A stretch of 64,000 bases of DNA, from the NCBI RefSeq assembly GCF_016711335.1, contig NZ_JADJTF010000001.1:1178001-1242000 (forward strand). The letters run 5' to 3'. Below, in pieces: positions 35,009 to 43,380 of this stretch. This stretch comes from Thiofilum sp. (GTDB lineage Bacteria; Pseudomonadota; Gammaproteobacteria; Thiotrichales; Thiotrichaceae). The notes below the pieces were generated by a model that saw nothing but the letters and a program-made list of their open reading frames with translations, was not told the DNA's origin and ran no database searches. Position numbers and translations under genes: made by a program. How positions within the stretch are numbered: position 1 is the stretch's first letter; each line of letters starts with the position of its first letter.

Positions 35009-35776
35009 ATGGTTTGGATGGATACCCATTGTCACTTAGACGCGCCAGAGTTCGATCAGGATCGAAGTGAAATACTCAATCAAATGCAAATTCATCAGAT
35101 TGAGGCCTTAGTATTGCCTGCGGTTTATTTTGCAGCATGGCCTGCGATTGTGAAATTAAATCAACAGCAGCCGCGTTGTTATGCCAGCTTTGGTTTTCAC
35201 CCGATTTATTTAGCGCAGCATCAACCACAACAGTTAAAAGAATTAACAACATGGCTGCTAGAGCATCGGGCGGTAGCGGTAGGTGAATGTGGACTGGATT
35301 TTTATTTACCCGAATTAGAGGTGCAAGCTCAGGAGGAATGGTTTATAGCTCAAATTCGCATAGCGTGTGAGCTAGATTTACCCCTGATTATTCATGCGCG
35401 ACGCTCAACCGATGCGGTTTTAAAATGTTTAAGACGTTTCCCTAGTGCTAAAGGCGTGATTCATAGTTTTGCAGGTAGTACTCAACAAGCGGAGCTATTA
35501 GTGAAACAAGGTTTTTATTTAGGCGTGGGGGGCACAATTACTTATGAACGAGCGCAACGTCTACGGGCCGCGATTCAGGCTATGCCTTTAGAGTTTTTAG
35601 TACTAGAAACCGACGCCCCCGATCAACCCGATAGCCAATGGCGCGGTAAGCGCAATGATCTGAGTCGTTTACCGGTAATCGCTCAAGCCTTAGCTGATTT
35701 ACGTCAGGAATCACTAGCAACCATTGCCCAAGCAACTACAGCAAATGCTAAGCGTTTGTTTAATTTACCCGAATGA
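35009..35776 (+). CDS. TatD-family metal-dependent hydrolase
   Basis: About 255 residues. Metal ligands are in MDTHCHLD (N-terminus), VGECGLDFY, LIIHARRS, VIHSFAG and LVLETDAPD, the complete TatD set. Members act as 3'-5' DNases or are involved in DNA repair and quality control. I start at ATG 35009, with TAGTAGG upstream; an in-frame GTG at 35000 and an ATG at 35018 are alternatives. Confidence 0.92.
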   Translation: MVWMDTHCHLDAPEFDQDRSEILNQMQIHQIEALVLPAVYFAAWPAIVKLNQQQPRCYASFGFHPIYLAQHQPQQLKELTTWLLEHRAVAVGECGLDFYLPELEVQAQEEWFIAQIRIACELDLPLIIHARRSTDAVLKCLRRFPSAKGVIHSFAGSTQQAELLVKQGFYLGVGGTITYERAQRLRAAIQAMPLEFLVLETDAPDQPDSQWRGKRNDLSRLPVIAQALADLRQESLATIAQATTANAKRLFNLPE

Positions 35777-35803
35777 TTTTTTAGAGTTTAGAGTATTGGT
35801 GGC

Positions 35804-36304
35804 ATGAAAAAATATTTTTTTCCTATCTTAATGGGTGTACTGATTTTATTTGGTGTGATTTTAACGGTCACCCCTTGGGTGGCGGATTATTTAATGCCAG
35901 CTAAGACTACTAGCTATCGCCGTGCTCCAGCCCCTGAAGCGCAAGAGGCGTTAGCTAATTGGTTTAATGTACGCCCTAATGAGGTTAAATACTCCGAGGC
36001 AATCCAATATCGCACCCCTACACAGAAAACCGCTTGGTTTAAATTTACTATTGAGCGCACTCCCGTAGAGCAATTCATTCGCTCTTTGCGCTTGAAACAA
36101 GAGGATTTAACATCTGAGGTGATGCAGCAGCGCTTTTTAGCTCAAAAGCCTCCGGTGGAGTGGTGGCAACCCGCAGAATTAACCCGCCAAACTTACTTCA
36201 CAGGTGTATCTGCCGGACAAGAGCTTAATCTCATTTATAATGCGGACTTAAAACAAGGCTACTTACTGATTCATACTCCCAATGCAGCCCCTAAAACACC
36301 TTGA
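35804..36304 (+). CDS. Membrane-anchored protein of unknown function
   Basis: A 166-residue protein with one N-terminal membrane segment (PILMGVLILFGVILTVTPWV) and a soluble domain of about 120 residues, probably periplasmic. The latter contains a repeated pattern of aromatic and basic residues (QKTAWFKFTIERTPVEQFIRSL, WWQPAELTRQTYFTG). No family recognised. It follows tatD by 27 bases and is likely cotranscribed. Confidence 0.6.
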   Translation: MKKYFFPILMGVLILFGVILTVTPWVADYLMPAKTTSYRRAPAPEAQEALANWFNVRPNEVKYSEAIQYRTPTQKTAWFKFTIERTPVEQFIRSLRLKQEDLTSEVMQQRFLAQKPPVEWWQPAELTRQTYFTGVSAGQELNLIYNADLKQGYLLIHTPNAAPKTP

Positions 36305-36327
36305 TCCCTGAACTTAGCTCTAGCACC

Positions 36328-36780
36328 TTACCCTGAGGTGCGCACTGAAGTATCGGAGGGGCTAGGTAGGTTTAAGCCTCGACCAATTTGAGCGTCGTGC
36401 TCGGAGTGGATGGACTGAATAATAGAGGTTAATTTAATAATATGCTGCTCTTGTTCTTGGAGTTTTTTCAGGTGTGACTCAGAACGCTTGCGGCTATCTT
36501 CTAGTGCCTTGCGTGTTTCTAGAAAGTAGCCGTAATCATTACTGGCATCTAATAAACTCACTGCTTTGGCTCGGTTTTCCTCTACTTGTTTGAGTTGTTG
36601 GCGTAGGCGATTATTTTCCTCTACTGCACAATCATACTGATTACGTAGCCCGTCCAATTCTTGGTGAGTTAACACATCCTGCTGAGTGCGGCGTACATGG
36701 CTGATCCACCAACCTAAACCCACTCCTAATGCCATAGCACTGAGGCTGAAAATAATAGCTGATAATGAAAGATCCAACAT
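36328..36780 (-). CDS. Membrane-anchored coiled-coil protein (LGWW paralogue 1)
   Basis: A 150-residue protein. A membrane segment (about 5-26) ends in GLGWWISHVRR, then residues 38-120 form a strongly charged coiled coil (QYDCAVEENNRLRQQLKQVEENRAKAVSLL). The tail is short and polar. It starts directly after the stop codon of the OmpA-type gene, so both are coupled. It shares size, topology and the LGWW-x-x-x-x-R boundary with the protein at 42961-43347, suggesting paralogues at the two ends of this locus. Confidence 0.65.
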   Translation of the reverse strand: MLDLSLSAIIFSLSAMALGVGLGWWISHVRRTQQDVLTHQELDGLRNQYDCAVEENNRLRQQLKQVEENRAKAVSLLDASNDYGYFLETRKALEDSRKRSESHLKKLQEQEQHIIKLTSIIQSIHSEHDAQIGRGLNLPSPSDTSVRTSG

Positions 36781-37518
36781 TTAAGGTTTGTCCTGTAACA
36801 CTGTCAGGGCAATACGTTGATTAGTGGTACGTCCTGAACGAGTTGTATTAGTGGCTATAGGACGGGTAGAACCATACCCTGTAGCGACTAACTGTTTGGG
36901 ATTAATACCGTTACTAATGAGGTAGTTGACTACTGCTTGTGCCCGCGCTTGACTCATCGCTAAATTACCCAAGGCAGTACCACTATTGTCAGTGTGACCC
37001 GATATTTCTATTTTAATATCAGGATACTGTTTAATCTCATGGACTAATTTATTTAATACTCCAAAACTTTCCGCAGTGAGTGAGGCTTGCGCATAATGAA
37101 AGCGAATATTAGTTAAACTAATCTGTTCTAACGGGTGATCTTGGGAAGGGCTATAAAGTCCATTCTCATCAAGATCATTGGCGTTGGCATTAAAGTCGAT
37201 AACAGGGGTATTTAGGTTGGTGTAAGTAGCCGTTTTAATACTGCGTACACCCTCAATCTCATTTAAGCGGGCTAAATGGGGATTGAGGCGTTCGGCTTCT
37301 GCTTTGGCTAGCCATAATGTTCCATCCCGCCCACTAAATTGCACCTGTGCTTCCATGAAGCCTAATTGATCTAGTGCTTGACGGGTACGTTGGATTAGAT
37401 CGATCTCAATACTGTTTTGTTTCCAAATTACTGTAATAGCTGCCAAACCCGCAATAAATAGGCTAGTTATTATAGTAAGCGTCACCATGGGATTCTGAGT
37501 ACGTTTAGAAGGACTCAT
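36781..37518 (-). CDS. OmpA-family peptidoglycan-binding protein with membrane anchor
   Basis: A 245-residue protein. One N-terminal membrane segment (about 12-31), a middle region (about 36-95) resembling a BON-like fold (RTRQALDQLGFMEAQVQFSGRDGTLWL), and a C-terminal OmpA domain (about 130-240; KIEISGHTDNSGTALGNLAMSQARAQAVVNYL, then GYGSTRPIATN, with the Asp and Arg that grip peptidoglycan). It would fix a complex to the cell wall. GGGAG precedes the start. It heads a two-gene unit with the coiled-coil protein. Confidence 0.85.
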   Translation of the reverse strand: MSPSKRTQNPMVTLTIITSLFIAGLAAITVIWKQNSIEIDLIQRTRQALDQLGFMEAQVQFSGRDGTLWLAKAEAERLNPHLARLNEIEGVRSIKTATYTNLNTPVIDFNANANDLDENGLYSPSQDHPLEQISLTNIRFHYAQASLTAESFGVLNKLVHEIKQYPDIKIEISGHTDNSGTALGNLAMSQARAQAVVNYLISNGINPKQLVATGYGSTRPIATNTTRSGRTTNQRIALTVLQDKP

Positions 37519-37705
37519 GACATTTATTCTCCCTAATGCTGTTAACTGAGGTTAACGAATCGCTTGAGACTTCCTTGTTTACCCGTCATTGGCTTTAATG
37601 CTCTGCTGACGGATTATTATGAAGGACTGAATATAGTTAACTAGAATACTAAGGATGTTCGTTTCTAGGTTTCAGACTAAATGCGTTTATACTGGAGATT
37701 CGCTA

Positions 37706-38914
37706 TCAGGCTATAAACGATAGTATTTCCCGTGCTTGTTGTTTTTGGGCTTCATCGCCATCCCGCAATACTTCCTGTAGTAATTCAGAGGCTGCTTTTG
37801 CATCACGCTTATCTAAATATGCGCGTGCAATATTGAGCTTTAAATTGCCCTCATTAAAGCCTAAAGCGAAATGTCCGGGTAGGGGTTCAGTCACTTGCAT
37901 GCCACTGTCTACTTTGAGCACATCGGGGGCATTGCTAGGGGCTGTGGATGGTGTAAGCACCGGCTTAGTGGCAACCGTACTCTCTGTTGAGCGACGGCGC
38001 ACCAGCCATAATAGAGGGAGCAATAATAAAGCCGTACCCCCTGCTAAGAACCAAGGTAAGTTGGAGCTTTGCTGTTTGGTTTGCAGATTTAAAGTCAGTT
38101 GGCTATTGAGGTCGCGTGCTTCTTGGAGTGCTTGGCTGAGTTCTTTATTCGTGTTTTGTTGTGTGGTGAGCTGAGTTTTTATATCAGCTAGTTGTTGATC
38201 ACTTTTAGCCGCTAAATCACGGGCTTCTTTTAGCTGCGCTTCTAAGGTTGCGTAATCGTCTTGTGCTTTTTTTAGGTCATTGCTGAGTTTAGTGCTTAAC
38301 TCATTAGCTGCTGCCGCTTGGGTGGGGTCAACGGTAGTGGTAGCTATTTTTTCATTGAGCGCAGTAATTTTGCTTTCAAGCTGTTGAATAGTTGCGTCAT
38401 AGCTTTTTTGTTCGCTCTCAAAACGCTTGATCAGCAGCTTTAATTGGGTATTTTCTTCTTCAAGGGCAGGATTGGGGGCAGTGGCAGTGACGGTCGCCTG
38501 TTCAGCTTCAAAACGCTTGATCAGGAGTTTCAGTTCACCGTTTTCTTTTTCTACTGCTTGTAATTGAGTATTGAGCGACTGTTTCTCAGTATTCAGTAGC
38601 TCAATACGGGCTTGAGCTTCTAACTCTAAGGTTTGTGGGGCCTCATCATCTAGGGTTAATTGTTTACCGACAATGAGGCGATTAGGGTTATTAGCGACAA
38701 AGGCATTGGGGTTATTAGCGTGTACTTTACGCATAATCTCAAGCGGATTATTCGCATTGGGATAGTGCGTGTAAATAATATCGCTTAAAGTATCATTCGG
38801 TTGAATAGTAATAGTTTTAGCTTCAGCAGCGGAGGCAATTAAGCACAGCAAACCCACTTTAGATAATAAAGGGAGCGAGTAAGAGAGATGCTTAATGGGG
38901 TTAAGTGCATTCAT
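37706..38914 (-). CDS. FimV-like LysM polar hub protein
   Basis: A 402-residue protein: signal peptide (1-32), LysM-like domain (about 34-88; ITIQPNDTLSDIIYTHYP, then ANNPNRLIVGKQLTL), a long coiled coil (about 95-280) containing a duplicated LKLLIKRFE unit, one membrane segment (NLPWFLAGGTALLLLPLLWLV) and a C-terminal FimV-type domain (KLNIARAYLDKRDAKAASELLQEVL). In Pseudomonas and Shewanella FimV/HubP binds the wall and gathers pilus, flagellar and chromosome factors at the pole. This one is short, with little acidic cytoplasmic repeat. Confidence 0.85.
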   Translation of the reverse strand: MNALNPIKHLSYSLPLLSKVGLLCLIASAAEAKTITIQPNDTLSDIIYTHYPNANNPLEIMRKVHANNPNAFVANNPNRLIVGKQLTLDDEAPQTLELEAQARIELLNTEKQSLNTQLQAVEKENGELKLLIKRFEAEQATVTATAPNPALEEENTQLKLLIKRFESEQKSYDATIQQLESKITALNEKIATTTVDPTQAAAANELSTKLSNDLKKAQDDYATLEAQLKEARDLAAKSDQQLADIKTQLTTQQNTNKELSQALQEARDLNSQLTLNLQTKQQSSNLPWFLAGGTALLLLPLLWLVRRRSTESTVATKPVLTPSTAPSNAPDVLKVDSGMQVTEPLPGHFALGFNEGNLKLNIARAYLDKRDAKAASELLQEVLRDGDEAQKQQAREILSFIA

Positions 38915-39005
38915 TGTAACTACTACTTTGCAACTAAATATATAAAATCACAGCATCCTGTGGTGGCTAATCAAAAGGATGACCACTAGGAAATCAGTAG
39001 TGTGC

Positions 39006-39368
39006 TTAGATAATTTTAGCAATACTTTCTGAGGCGCGTTTTACATCTAAGAAAATTAAGCCTAGACGCGCATTCGGTTTTGCTAAAACAGTTACTACTG
39101 CATCTTTTCCGGCGTGAGTCATTAGAATATAGCCGTGATCACCTTTAATCAGCACTTGCTCTAATGCACCGCGTGCTAATTCCTCTGAAGTACGATCACC
39201 AAGGGACAGCATAGCCGCACTCATGGCACCGACTCGATCCTCATCCATGCCACTAGGCAGCATAGAGGCAATCATTAGACCGTCTGTTGATAATACTGCT
39301 GAGGCTTCAATGTCAGCAGATGACCCATTCAGATCGCTCAGGATCGAGCTAAGCATTTCGGATCGCAT
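39006..39368 (-). CDS. Roadblock/LC7 domain protein
   Basis: A 120-residue single-domain protein. Signatures: ILSDLNGSSADIEASAVLSTDGLMIAS, then DEDRVGAMSAAMLSLGDRTSEEL, then EQVLIKGDHGYILMTHAGKDAVVTVLA and a C-terminal helix. Roadblock proteins such as MglB bind small Ras-like GTPases and act as activating or exchange partners. The GTPase gene lies two genes upstream in the same run, with a second roadblock-like protein between them. Confidence 0.88.
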   Translation of the reverse strand: MRSEMLSSILSDLNGSSADIEASAVLSTDGLMIASMLPSGMDEDRVGAMSAAMLSLGDRTSEELARGALEQVLIKGDHGYILMTHAGKDAVVTVLAKPNARLGLIFLDVKRASESIAKII

Positions 39369-39410
39369 ATTATTGTCTCCTTGCGATGATTCATCTTAAC
39401 GATGTTCAAT

Positions 39411-40061
39411 TTATAGTGATTCTAGCTTAGTGGAGCCATAGCGTAATTCCAAAGCCCAAATCAATTGCTTGAATAAGGGTTGGTTAAATTGTGGTATTCC
39501 ACCAATAATTAGGGTAAACCGATTATTACCAATATATACCGGCCAAAACCCTAACTCGCTGTTTCCTGTAGCATCTATTAAACCCCAGGCACGTTGATTA
39601 TAGCGAAGATTACCTTGCAATAATGCTTTATGTCGCGCATAAACCGCCGTTAAATTAGCACTTAATGCGGCTAATTCTTCAGCAGCTTCATGAGGAAATC
39701 CGGCGCTGCCTAAATATAAACCACGACTTTCAGCCAGTACCGCTTTACCCTCATCGGAGAGTGCACGTAATAAATTAGGTAAAATACGCTCTAAGGATTC
39801 TTGCGGAGCTTGCTCTAGTTGTTCTAAACCGATAATTAAGCCAGCTTCTTGTAACCAGTGCACAAACTCAAGCGCTCTTTGACGTTTCATACCACTAAGC
39901 CGACAGGCTACGTCGGTGTTAAATAAAGGTGTTTGACTTTCCTGTAGTAAGCGATGCAAAAAGAGACGCCCAGGCTCTTCATGATTATCTTGTACTGTGT
40001 AATAAACGCCGCCCGGTGTTACTCCTAAATATAAATTATCACTTAATACATATTCACTCAT
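39411..40061 (-). CDS. Winged-helix plus roadblock-like protein
   Basis: A 216-residue protein. Residues 1-95 look like a small helical or winged-helix module (LFNTDVACRLSGMKRQRALEFVHWLQEAGLI). Residues 95-215 resemble a second roadblock domain: KAVLAESRGLYLGSAGFPHEAAEELAAL, then RYNQRAWGLIDATGNSELGFWPVYIGNNRFTLIIGG. The similarity is by pattern, not by an exact match. It overlaps the GTPase gene by 8 bases, so their products are made together and probably interact. Confidence 0.65.
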   Translation of the reverse strand: MSEYVLSDNLYLGVTPGGVYYTVQDNHEEPGRLFLHRLLQESQTPLFNTDVACRLSGMKRQRALEFVHWLQEAGLIIGLEQLEQAPQESLERILPNLLRALSDEGKAVLAESRGLYLGSAGFPHEAAEELAALSANLTAVYARHKALLQGNLRYNQRAWGLIDATGNSELGFWPVYIGNNRFTLIIGGIPQFNQPLFKQLIWALELRYGSTKLESL

Positions 40062-40602
40062 CGACAGAAACCCCCGGATCTAGTGAGTAAAGTAGTGCTT
40101 GCACCAGTGTTATAACATCATTACGGCTGCGTGCATCTACCTCAAAAATCGGAGCTTTTAAACCTAATTGCTCTAACCATTGACGGTATTCAGTAAGCCC
40201 CGGTCTGCGTTGTAAATCCATTCTGGTAATACCCACTACCAGTTGTTGTTGTTCAATAAATTCACGAAACGCATGAGTATAAAACTTCATATCCTGAAAG
40301 GGGTCTTTACGGGTATTATCTAATAAAAGTATAAGCCCAATACCGCCTTTAATCAGAATATTCCACATAAAATCAAAACGCTCCTGCCCCGGAGTGCCAT
40401 ATAAATGGATACGTTCATCCCCATCTAGCGTAATCAAGCCATAATCCATCGCCACGGTCGTTTGTGGTTTACGACTTTGCGTCATATCTGACGCCATTGC
40501 ATCAGTAGTAACAGTACGAATATCGCTAATTGAATTAATAGCGGTCGTTTTTCCTGAACCGACAGGGCCGGTGAAAATGATTTTTTTGTTGGTTACACTC
40601 AT
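40054..40602 (-). CDS. Small Ras-like GTPase of the MglA/SofG-like prokaryotic group
   Basis: A 182-residue single-domain GTPase. P-loop FTGPVGSGKTT (residues 10-20), switch I Thr in PQTTVAMDYG, and a modified switch II LYGTPGQERF (68-76) where the usual Mg-binding Asp of DxxG is Gly while the catalytic Gln73 is kept. The base-recognition motif is ITRMD (125-129) instead of NKxD. Loss of the DxxG Asp also marks MglA, the polarity switch of Myxococcus. It sits with two roadblock-type genes, so a GTPase/regulator set is likely. Confidence 0.88.
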   Translation of the reverse strand: MSVTNKKIIFTGPVGSGKTTAINSISDIRTVTTDAMASDMTQSRKPQTTVAMDYGLITLDGDERIHLYGTPGQERFDFMWNILIKGGIGLILLLDNTRKDPFQDMKFYTHAFREFIEQQQLVVGITRMDLQRRPGLTEYRQWLEQLGLKAPIFEVDARSRNDVITLVQALLYSLDPGVSVDE

Positions 40603-40606
40603 ACAG

Positions 40607-42016
40607 TTACTTTGCGCCTCCTCCGAGTAGACGCTTCAACAAACGAGAGAAGAGTCCGCGATTTTTCTTGGGTTCGGTTGTTGGATTGGGTTTAGGAGCA
40701 GCTTGCTCCCGATGTAACAACTGGAGGTAACTGGCTGCACTATGAAAGGCAAATACATAGCGTTGTGGAATACCTAGTTGTTTGGCTATGTCAAATGGGG
40801 TGGCGACTTGTTGATTCCACAAAGCGGCTATGCTCATGACATGCGGAATGGATTCCAAGCGGGTCAAATTAGGCCAATGCTTGAGCCGATACGTTTGAGT
40901 AGGCTCATACAATGGGCTTAAACGTCCCCCAGACGTTAATAAGGCAGTAGTCCAAAGGCAAGCCTCTAGATCGTAAAGATGGGTAGGATGCTGTTGGGTA
41001 TAAGCGTCTAGTTGAGCCTGTTCAGCAGCATTAGGTGTGTGAATGTGTACTTGATTTAACATATTGGCATTAGTACACAAATTAGCAAATTCAGCACCGT
41101 GGATGTCTAAGGAGCTAAAAGCATAATACGGCTGAGGTTGCAGTAAAATATAGTGCTGGCGTGTGATAAAGACCTGAAAGACTTGCCCCGTTTGTTTGGC
41201 TTGTTGAGCCGCTTGCATTAGTGGACCTAATAGATACTGATTCGCATCAAAAATATGTCGATTACGCTGTAAATTGTCTGGCGTAGTATCTGGCAAAGTA
41301 CCACACAATAAAGCCCAACGTTGCTGGCGTTTCACGGGGTCTTCGCTACTGGGTGGCTCAGCCATTGAGGTGACGGTATCCCGTACTAGCAGTGGTTTAG
41401 GACTACGCGTGGCACTAGGTGGAGTGCTGTTGCTAGGCTTAGGAGGCGCACTCGCTGTAGAAAGGTTAGTTAGACTCTCCTCTAATACTACTGCTTTAGA
41501 CTCAGTTACTTTAGGTGGTTCCGGCGGTGGCGCAGCACTCACCTTGGGAGCAGGGTTCAAACCAAAACTAGGTAAGTTCGCAAAGTGTTGTGGTTGCGGC
41601 GTTTTAGGTGCTTCAACGCTAACAGGTTTAGGAGCTGGAACGGGTAAGGGCGTAGGTGTAGTAATAGGGGCTATTGGTTGGGGTTTTAATAGTCCACTAC
41701 TTTGCAGTAAAGCTTGTACCCGCTGAGCTGCCTCTGTTAATGCCTTAGAGGTTAAAGGTTTCGCTACCCAAATACTATTAGGCAAACTAACATCACGAAT
41801 AGAAAGGACAATGCATGGGCTAGGTTGATTTAAATGCAGTTTCTCCCACTCTTCGCGTGCGCCGGGATGATCGTAGTCAATAATAAAGGCCTCAGCCTCA
41901 TGGGCGGACGTAATGCGAAATAAAGTTTTACCAGCTCCTGCAAAAAAGAACTCTAAAATGGCTCGATTATGAGGACTGATGGTGAGCAGGCTTACTTTGA
42001 GGGTGTCATTCTGCAT
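40607..42016 (-). CDS. Pseudo-receiver scaffold protein with Pro-rich linker
   Basis: About 469 residues, soluble. Residues 1-105 look like a receiver-type domain: EAFIIDYDHPG at the strand that normally bears phospho-Asp, and WVAKPLTSKALTEAA giving the conserved Lys-Pro near its end. Residues 110-235 are Pro/Ala/Thr-rich and disordered. Residues 240-445 form a second globular region ending in a helix-turn-helix-like segment (ATPFDIAKQLGIPQRYVFAF), and the tail is basic. I use ATG 42016 with GGGAG upstream. The GTPase gene begins 4 bases after it. No family recognised for the whole protein. Confidence 0.6.
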   Translation of the reverse strand: MQNDTLKVSLLTISPHNRAILEFFFAGAGKTLFRITSAHEAEAFIIDYDHPGAREEWEKLHLNQPSPCIVLSIRDVSLPNSIWVAKPLTSKALTEAAQRVQALLQSSGLLKPQPIAPITTPTPLPVPAPKPVSVEAPKTPQPQHFANLPSFGLNPAPKVSAAPPPEPPKVTESKAVVLEESLTNLSTASAPPKPSNSTPPSATRSPKPLLVRDTVTSMAEPPSSEDPVKRQQRWALLCGTLPDTTPDNLQRNRHIFDANQYLLGPLMQAAQQAKQTGQVFQVFITRQHYILLQPQPYYAFSSLDIHGAEFANLCTNANMLNQVHIHTPNAAEQAQLDAYTQQHPTHLYDLEACLWTTALLTSGGRLSPLYEPTQTYRLKHWPNLTRLESIPHVMSIAALWNQQVATPFDIAKQLGIPQRYVFAFHSAASYLQLLHREQAAPKPNPTTEPKKNRGLFSRLLKRLLGGGAK

Positions 42017-42046
42017 AATCACCAAGGCTCCCATTCTGCGACTGTA

Positions 42047-42763
42047 TTACCATTGTATGGCTTCCTGCCTCTTGTCAAACCATGAATCAGGTACGGTTAG
42101 GCCAGCTTGCTGCATAGCATTAATCATCTGATTTAAACGCGCTTGATCACGGGTATACTGATAGATATTTAACAACTCTTGGTCAAGTCTGGGGTCATGA
42201 GCGGGACGTAAGCACTCAGTTTCCAATAACTCACGCGCTCGCTCGACTTGTCCATATTCTAAGCAATCATAGACCTCATCTAATATAGACGCATACTGGG
42301 CTGTAGTGGTAGTTTTTTGTAGCTTGATGAGTATCTTAGGTTTAGTTTCATTTCCAGAAACCAGAATTGAGCCTTCGCGCCAAGGCGCATCTTGAGCAGG
42401 ATCAATATTATTTTTAACCCAATCTTCAAAGTAGTTAATATCAGAGCTAGACAAATGCGGGCGGGCTAATTCTAATAATTCTTCGCGCAAGGTTTGCCCA
42501 GAGGAGCCTAAGGTAATAAATAAATCTTGGAGTGTGCCCGCTAGTTTACTATGTAGGGGTGACTGCGTGGCTAATAACACCCGCTGCGTATGAGCGCGTA
42601 AGTCTTGTGGGTAGCGGCGGATGTGATGGGTAAAGTGACGCCACGTCGATAAAGGATCAAAACTTTCGTCAAATTGTAAGGATTTGACTTCAGGTAGCCT
42701 AAAAGCTAAGGCTATTTGCGGCAAACGTTCTGATTTTTCAGCACTAAATAAATTTTCTAACAT
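42047..42763 (-). CDS. FimV-C-like helical-repeat protein
   Basis: About 238 residues, soluble and mostly helical. The N-terminal part (SLQFDESFDPLSTWRHFTHHIRRYPQDLRAHTQR) is unrecognised. The last 75 residues (ILDEVYDCLEYGQVERARELLETECLRPAHDPRLDQELLNIY) resemble the tetratricopeptide-like units near the end of FimV. It heads the five-gene run with the scaffold, GTPase and roadblock genes, 30 bases before the scaffold's start. ATG 42763 is chosen over a TTG at 42775; neither has a strong ribosome-binding site. Confidence 0.6.
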   Translation of the reverse strand: MLENLFSAEKSERLPQIALAFRLPEVKSLQFDESFDPLSTWRHFTHHIRRYPQDLRAHTQRVLLATQSPLHSKLAGTLQDLFITLGSSGQTLREELLELARPHLSSSDINYFEDWVKNNIDPAQDAPWREGSILVSGNETKPKILIKLQKTTTTAQYASILDEVYDCLEYGQVERARELLETECLRPAHDPRLDQELLNIYQYTRDQARLNQMINAMQQAGLTVPDSWFDKRQEAIQW

Positions 42764-42960
42764 ACACTTTGACAACTACATAGCGGGCTTTGCTTAGTTT
42801 ATAGTGCGCGAAGTGGTTTTCAACAGAAGTTTTTTTAATTATTAGCAATAAAATTTAGCGTACAATCATTAGTCATGTCAGGGTGCTAAGGCATTACATG
42901 AGTTTTGATCAATATTAAACTATATAATGATTGGCACAGTTGTCTCAGTGAGGAAGTTCA

Positions 42961-43347
42961 ATGTTGTATCTAATTGGCCAAATAACTGCTTTCTTAGTTA
43001 TTGCCACGCTAGGTGGCATGATCTTGGGATGGTGGGGCCGTGGTTTACGTCAACCCAAATTACCAGTCAACACCTTACCCCTGACTACAGATCCTTTTGA
43101 GGCTCGCTCCCGTTTAGAACAATGTCATCGGGATAATGCTAATTTGCGGCGTGATCTTAAGGAAGCTGAAGACCATCTCACTAAATTACGTGCTCAGTTA
43201 GATACGGTGAGCAGTGATACGGATCTAGTCATGCGTTTACAAGCGACCGAAGATCGGGTAAGCGCATTACTACAAGACTTACAATGGCGCGATGATACAA
43301 TAGCGGCGTTAGAGCGTGAGCTAGCACAATTACGTACTACGCGTTAA
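42961..43347 (+). CDS. Membrane-anchored coiled-coil protein (LGWW paralogue 2)
   Basis: A 128-residue protein: membrane segment (about 5-25) ending in ILGWWGRGLRQ, a short Pro-containing spacer, then a coiled coil from about 46 to 126 (ARSRLEQCHRDNANLRRDLKEAEDHLTKL). Topology and boundary motif match the protein at 36328-36780. It is divergent from the GTPase operon and 33 bases upstream of the bactofilin gene. AGTGAGGAAG precedes the start, and a TATAAT lies at 42923-42928. Confidence 0.65.
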   Translation: MLYLIGQITAFLVIATLGGMILGWWGRGLRQPKLPVNTLPLTTDPFEARSRLEQCHRDNANLRRDLKEAEDHLTKLRAQLDTVSSDTDLVMRLQATEDRVSALLQDLQWRDDTIAALERELAQLRTTR

Positions 43348-43380
43348 ATCTTTTTAATAGCACTGGGAATAACAAAATCG

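Noticed and set aside
41274..41726. Gly/Leu/Val-rich open frame opposite the Pro-rich linker of the scaffold gene
   Set aside because: Arises because Pro and Ala codons read in reverse rarely give stops; no start signal.
42901..42930. TTGATC and TATAAT as a sigma-70 promoter for the bactofilin unit
   Set aside because: The spacer is only 12 bases; the TATAAT may be real, but the -35 assignment is not supported.
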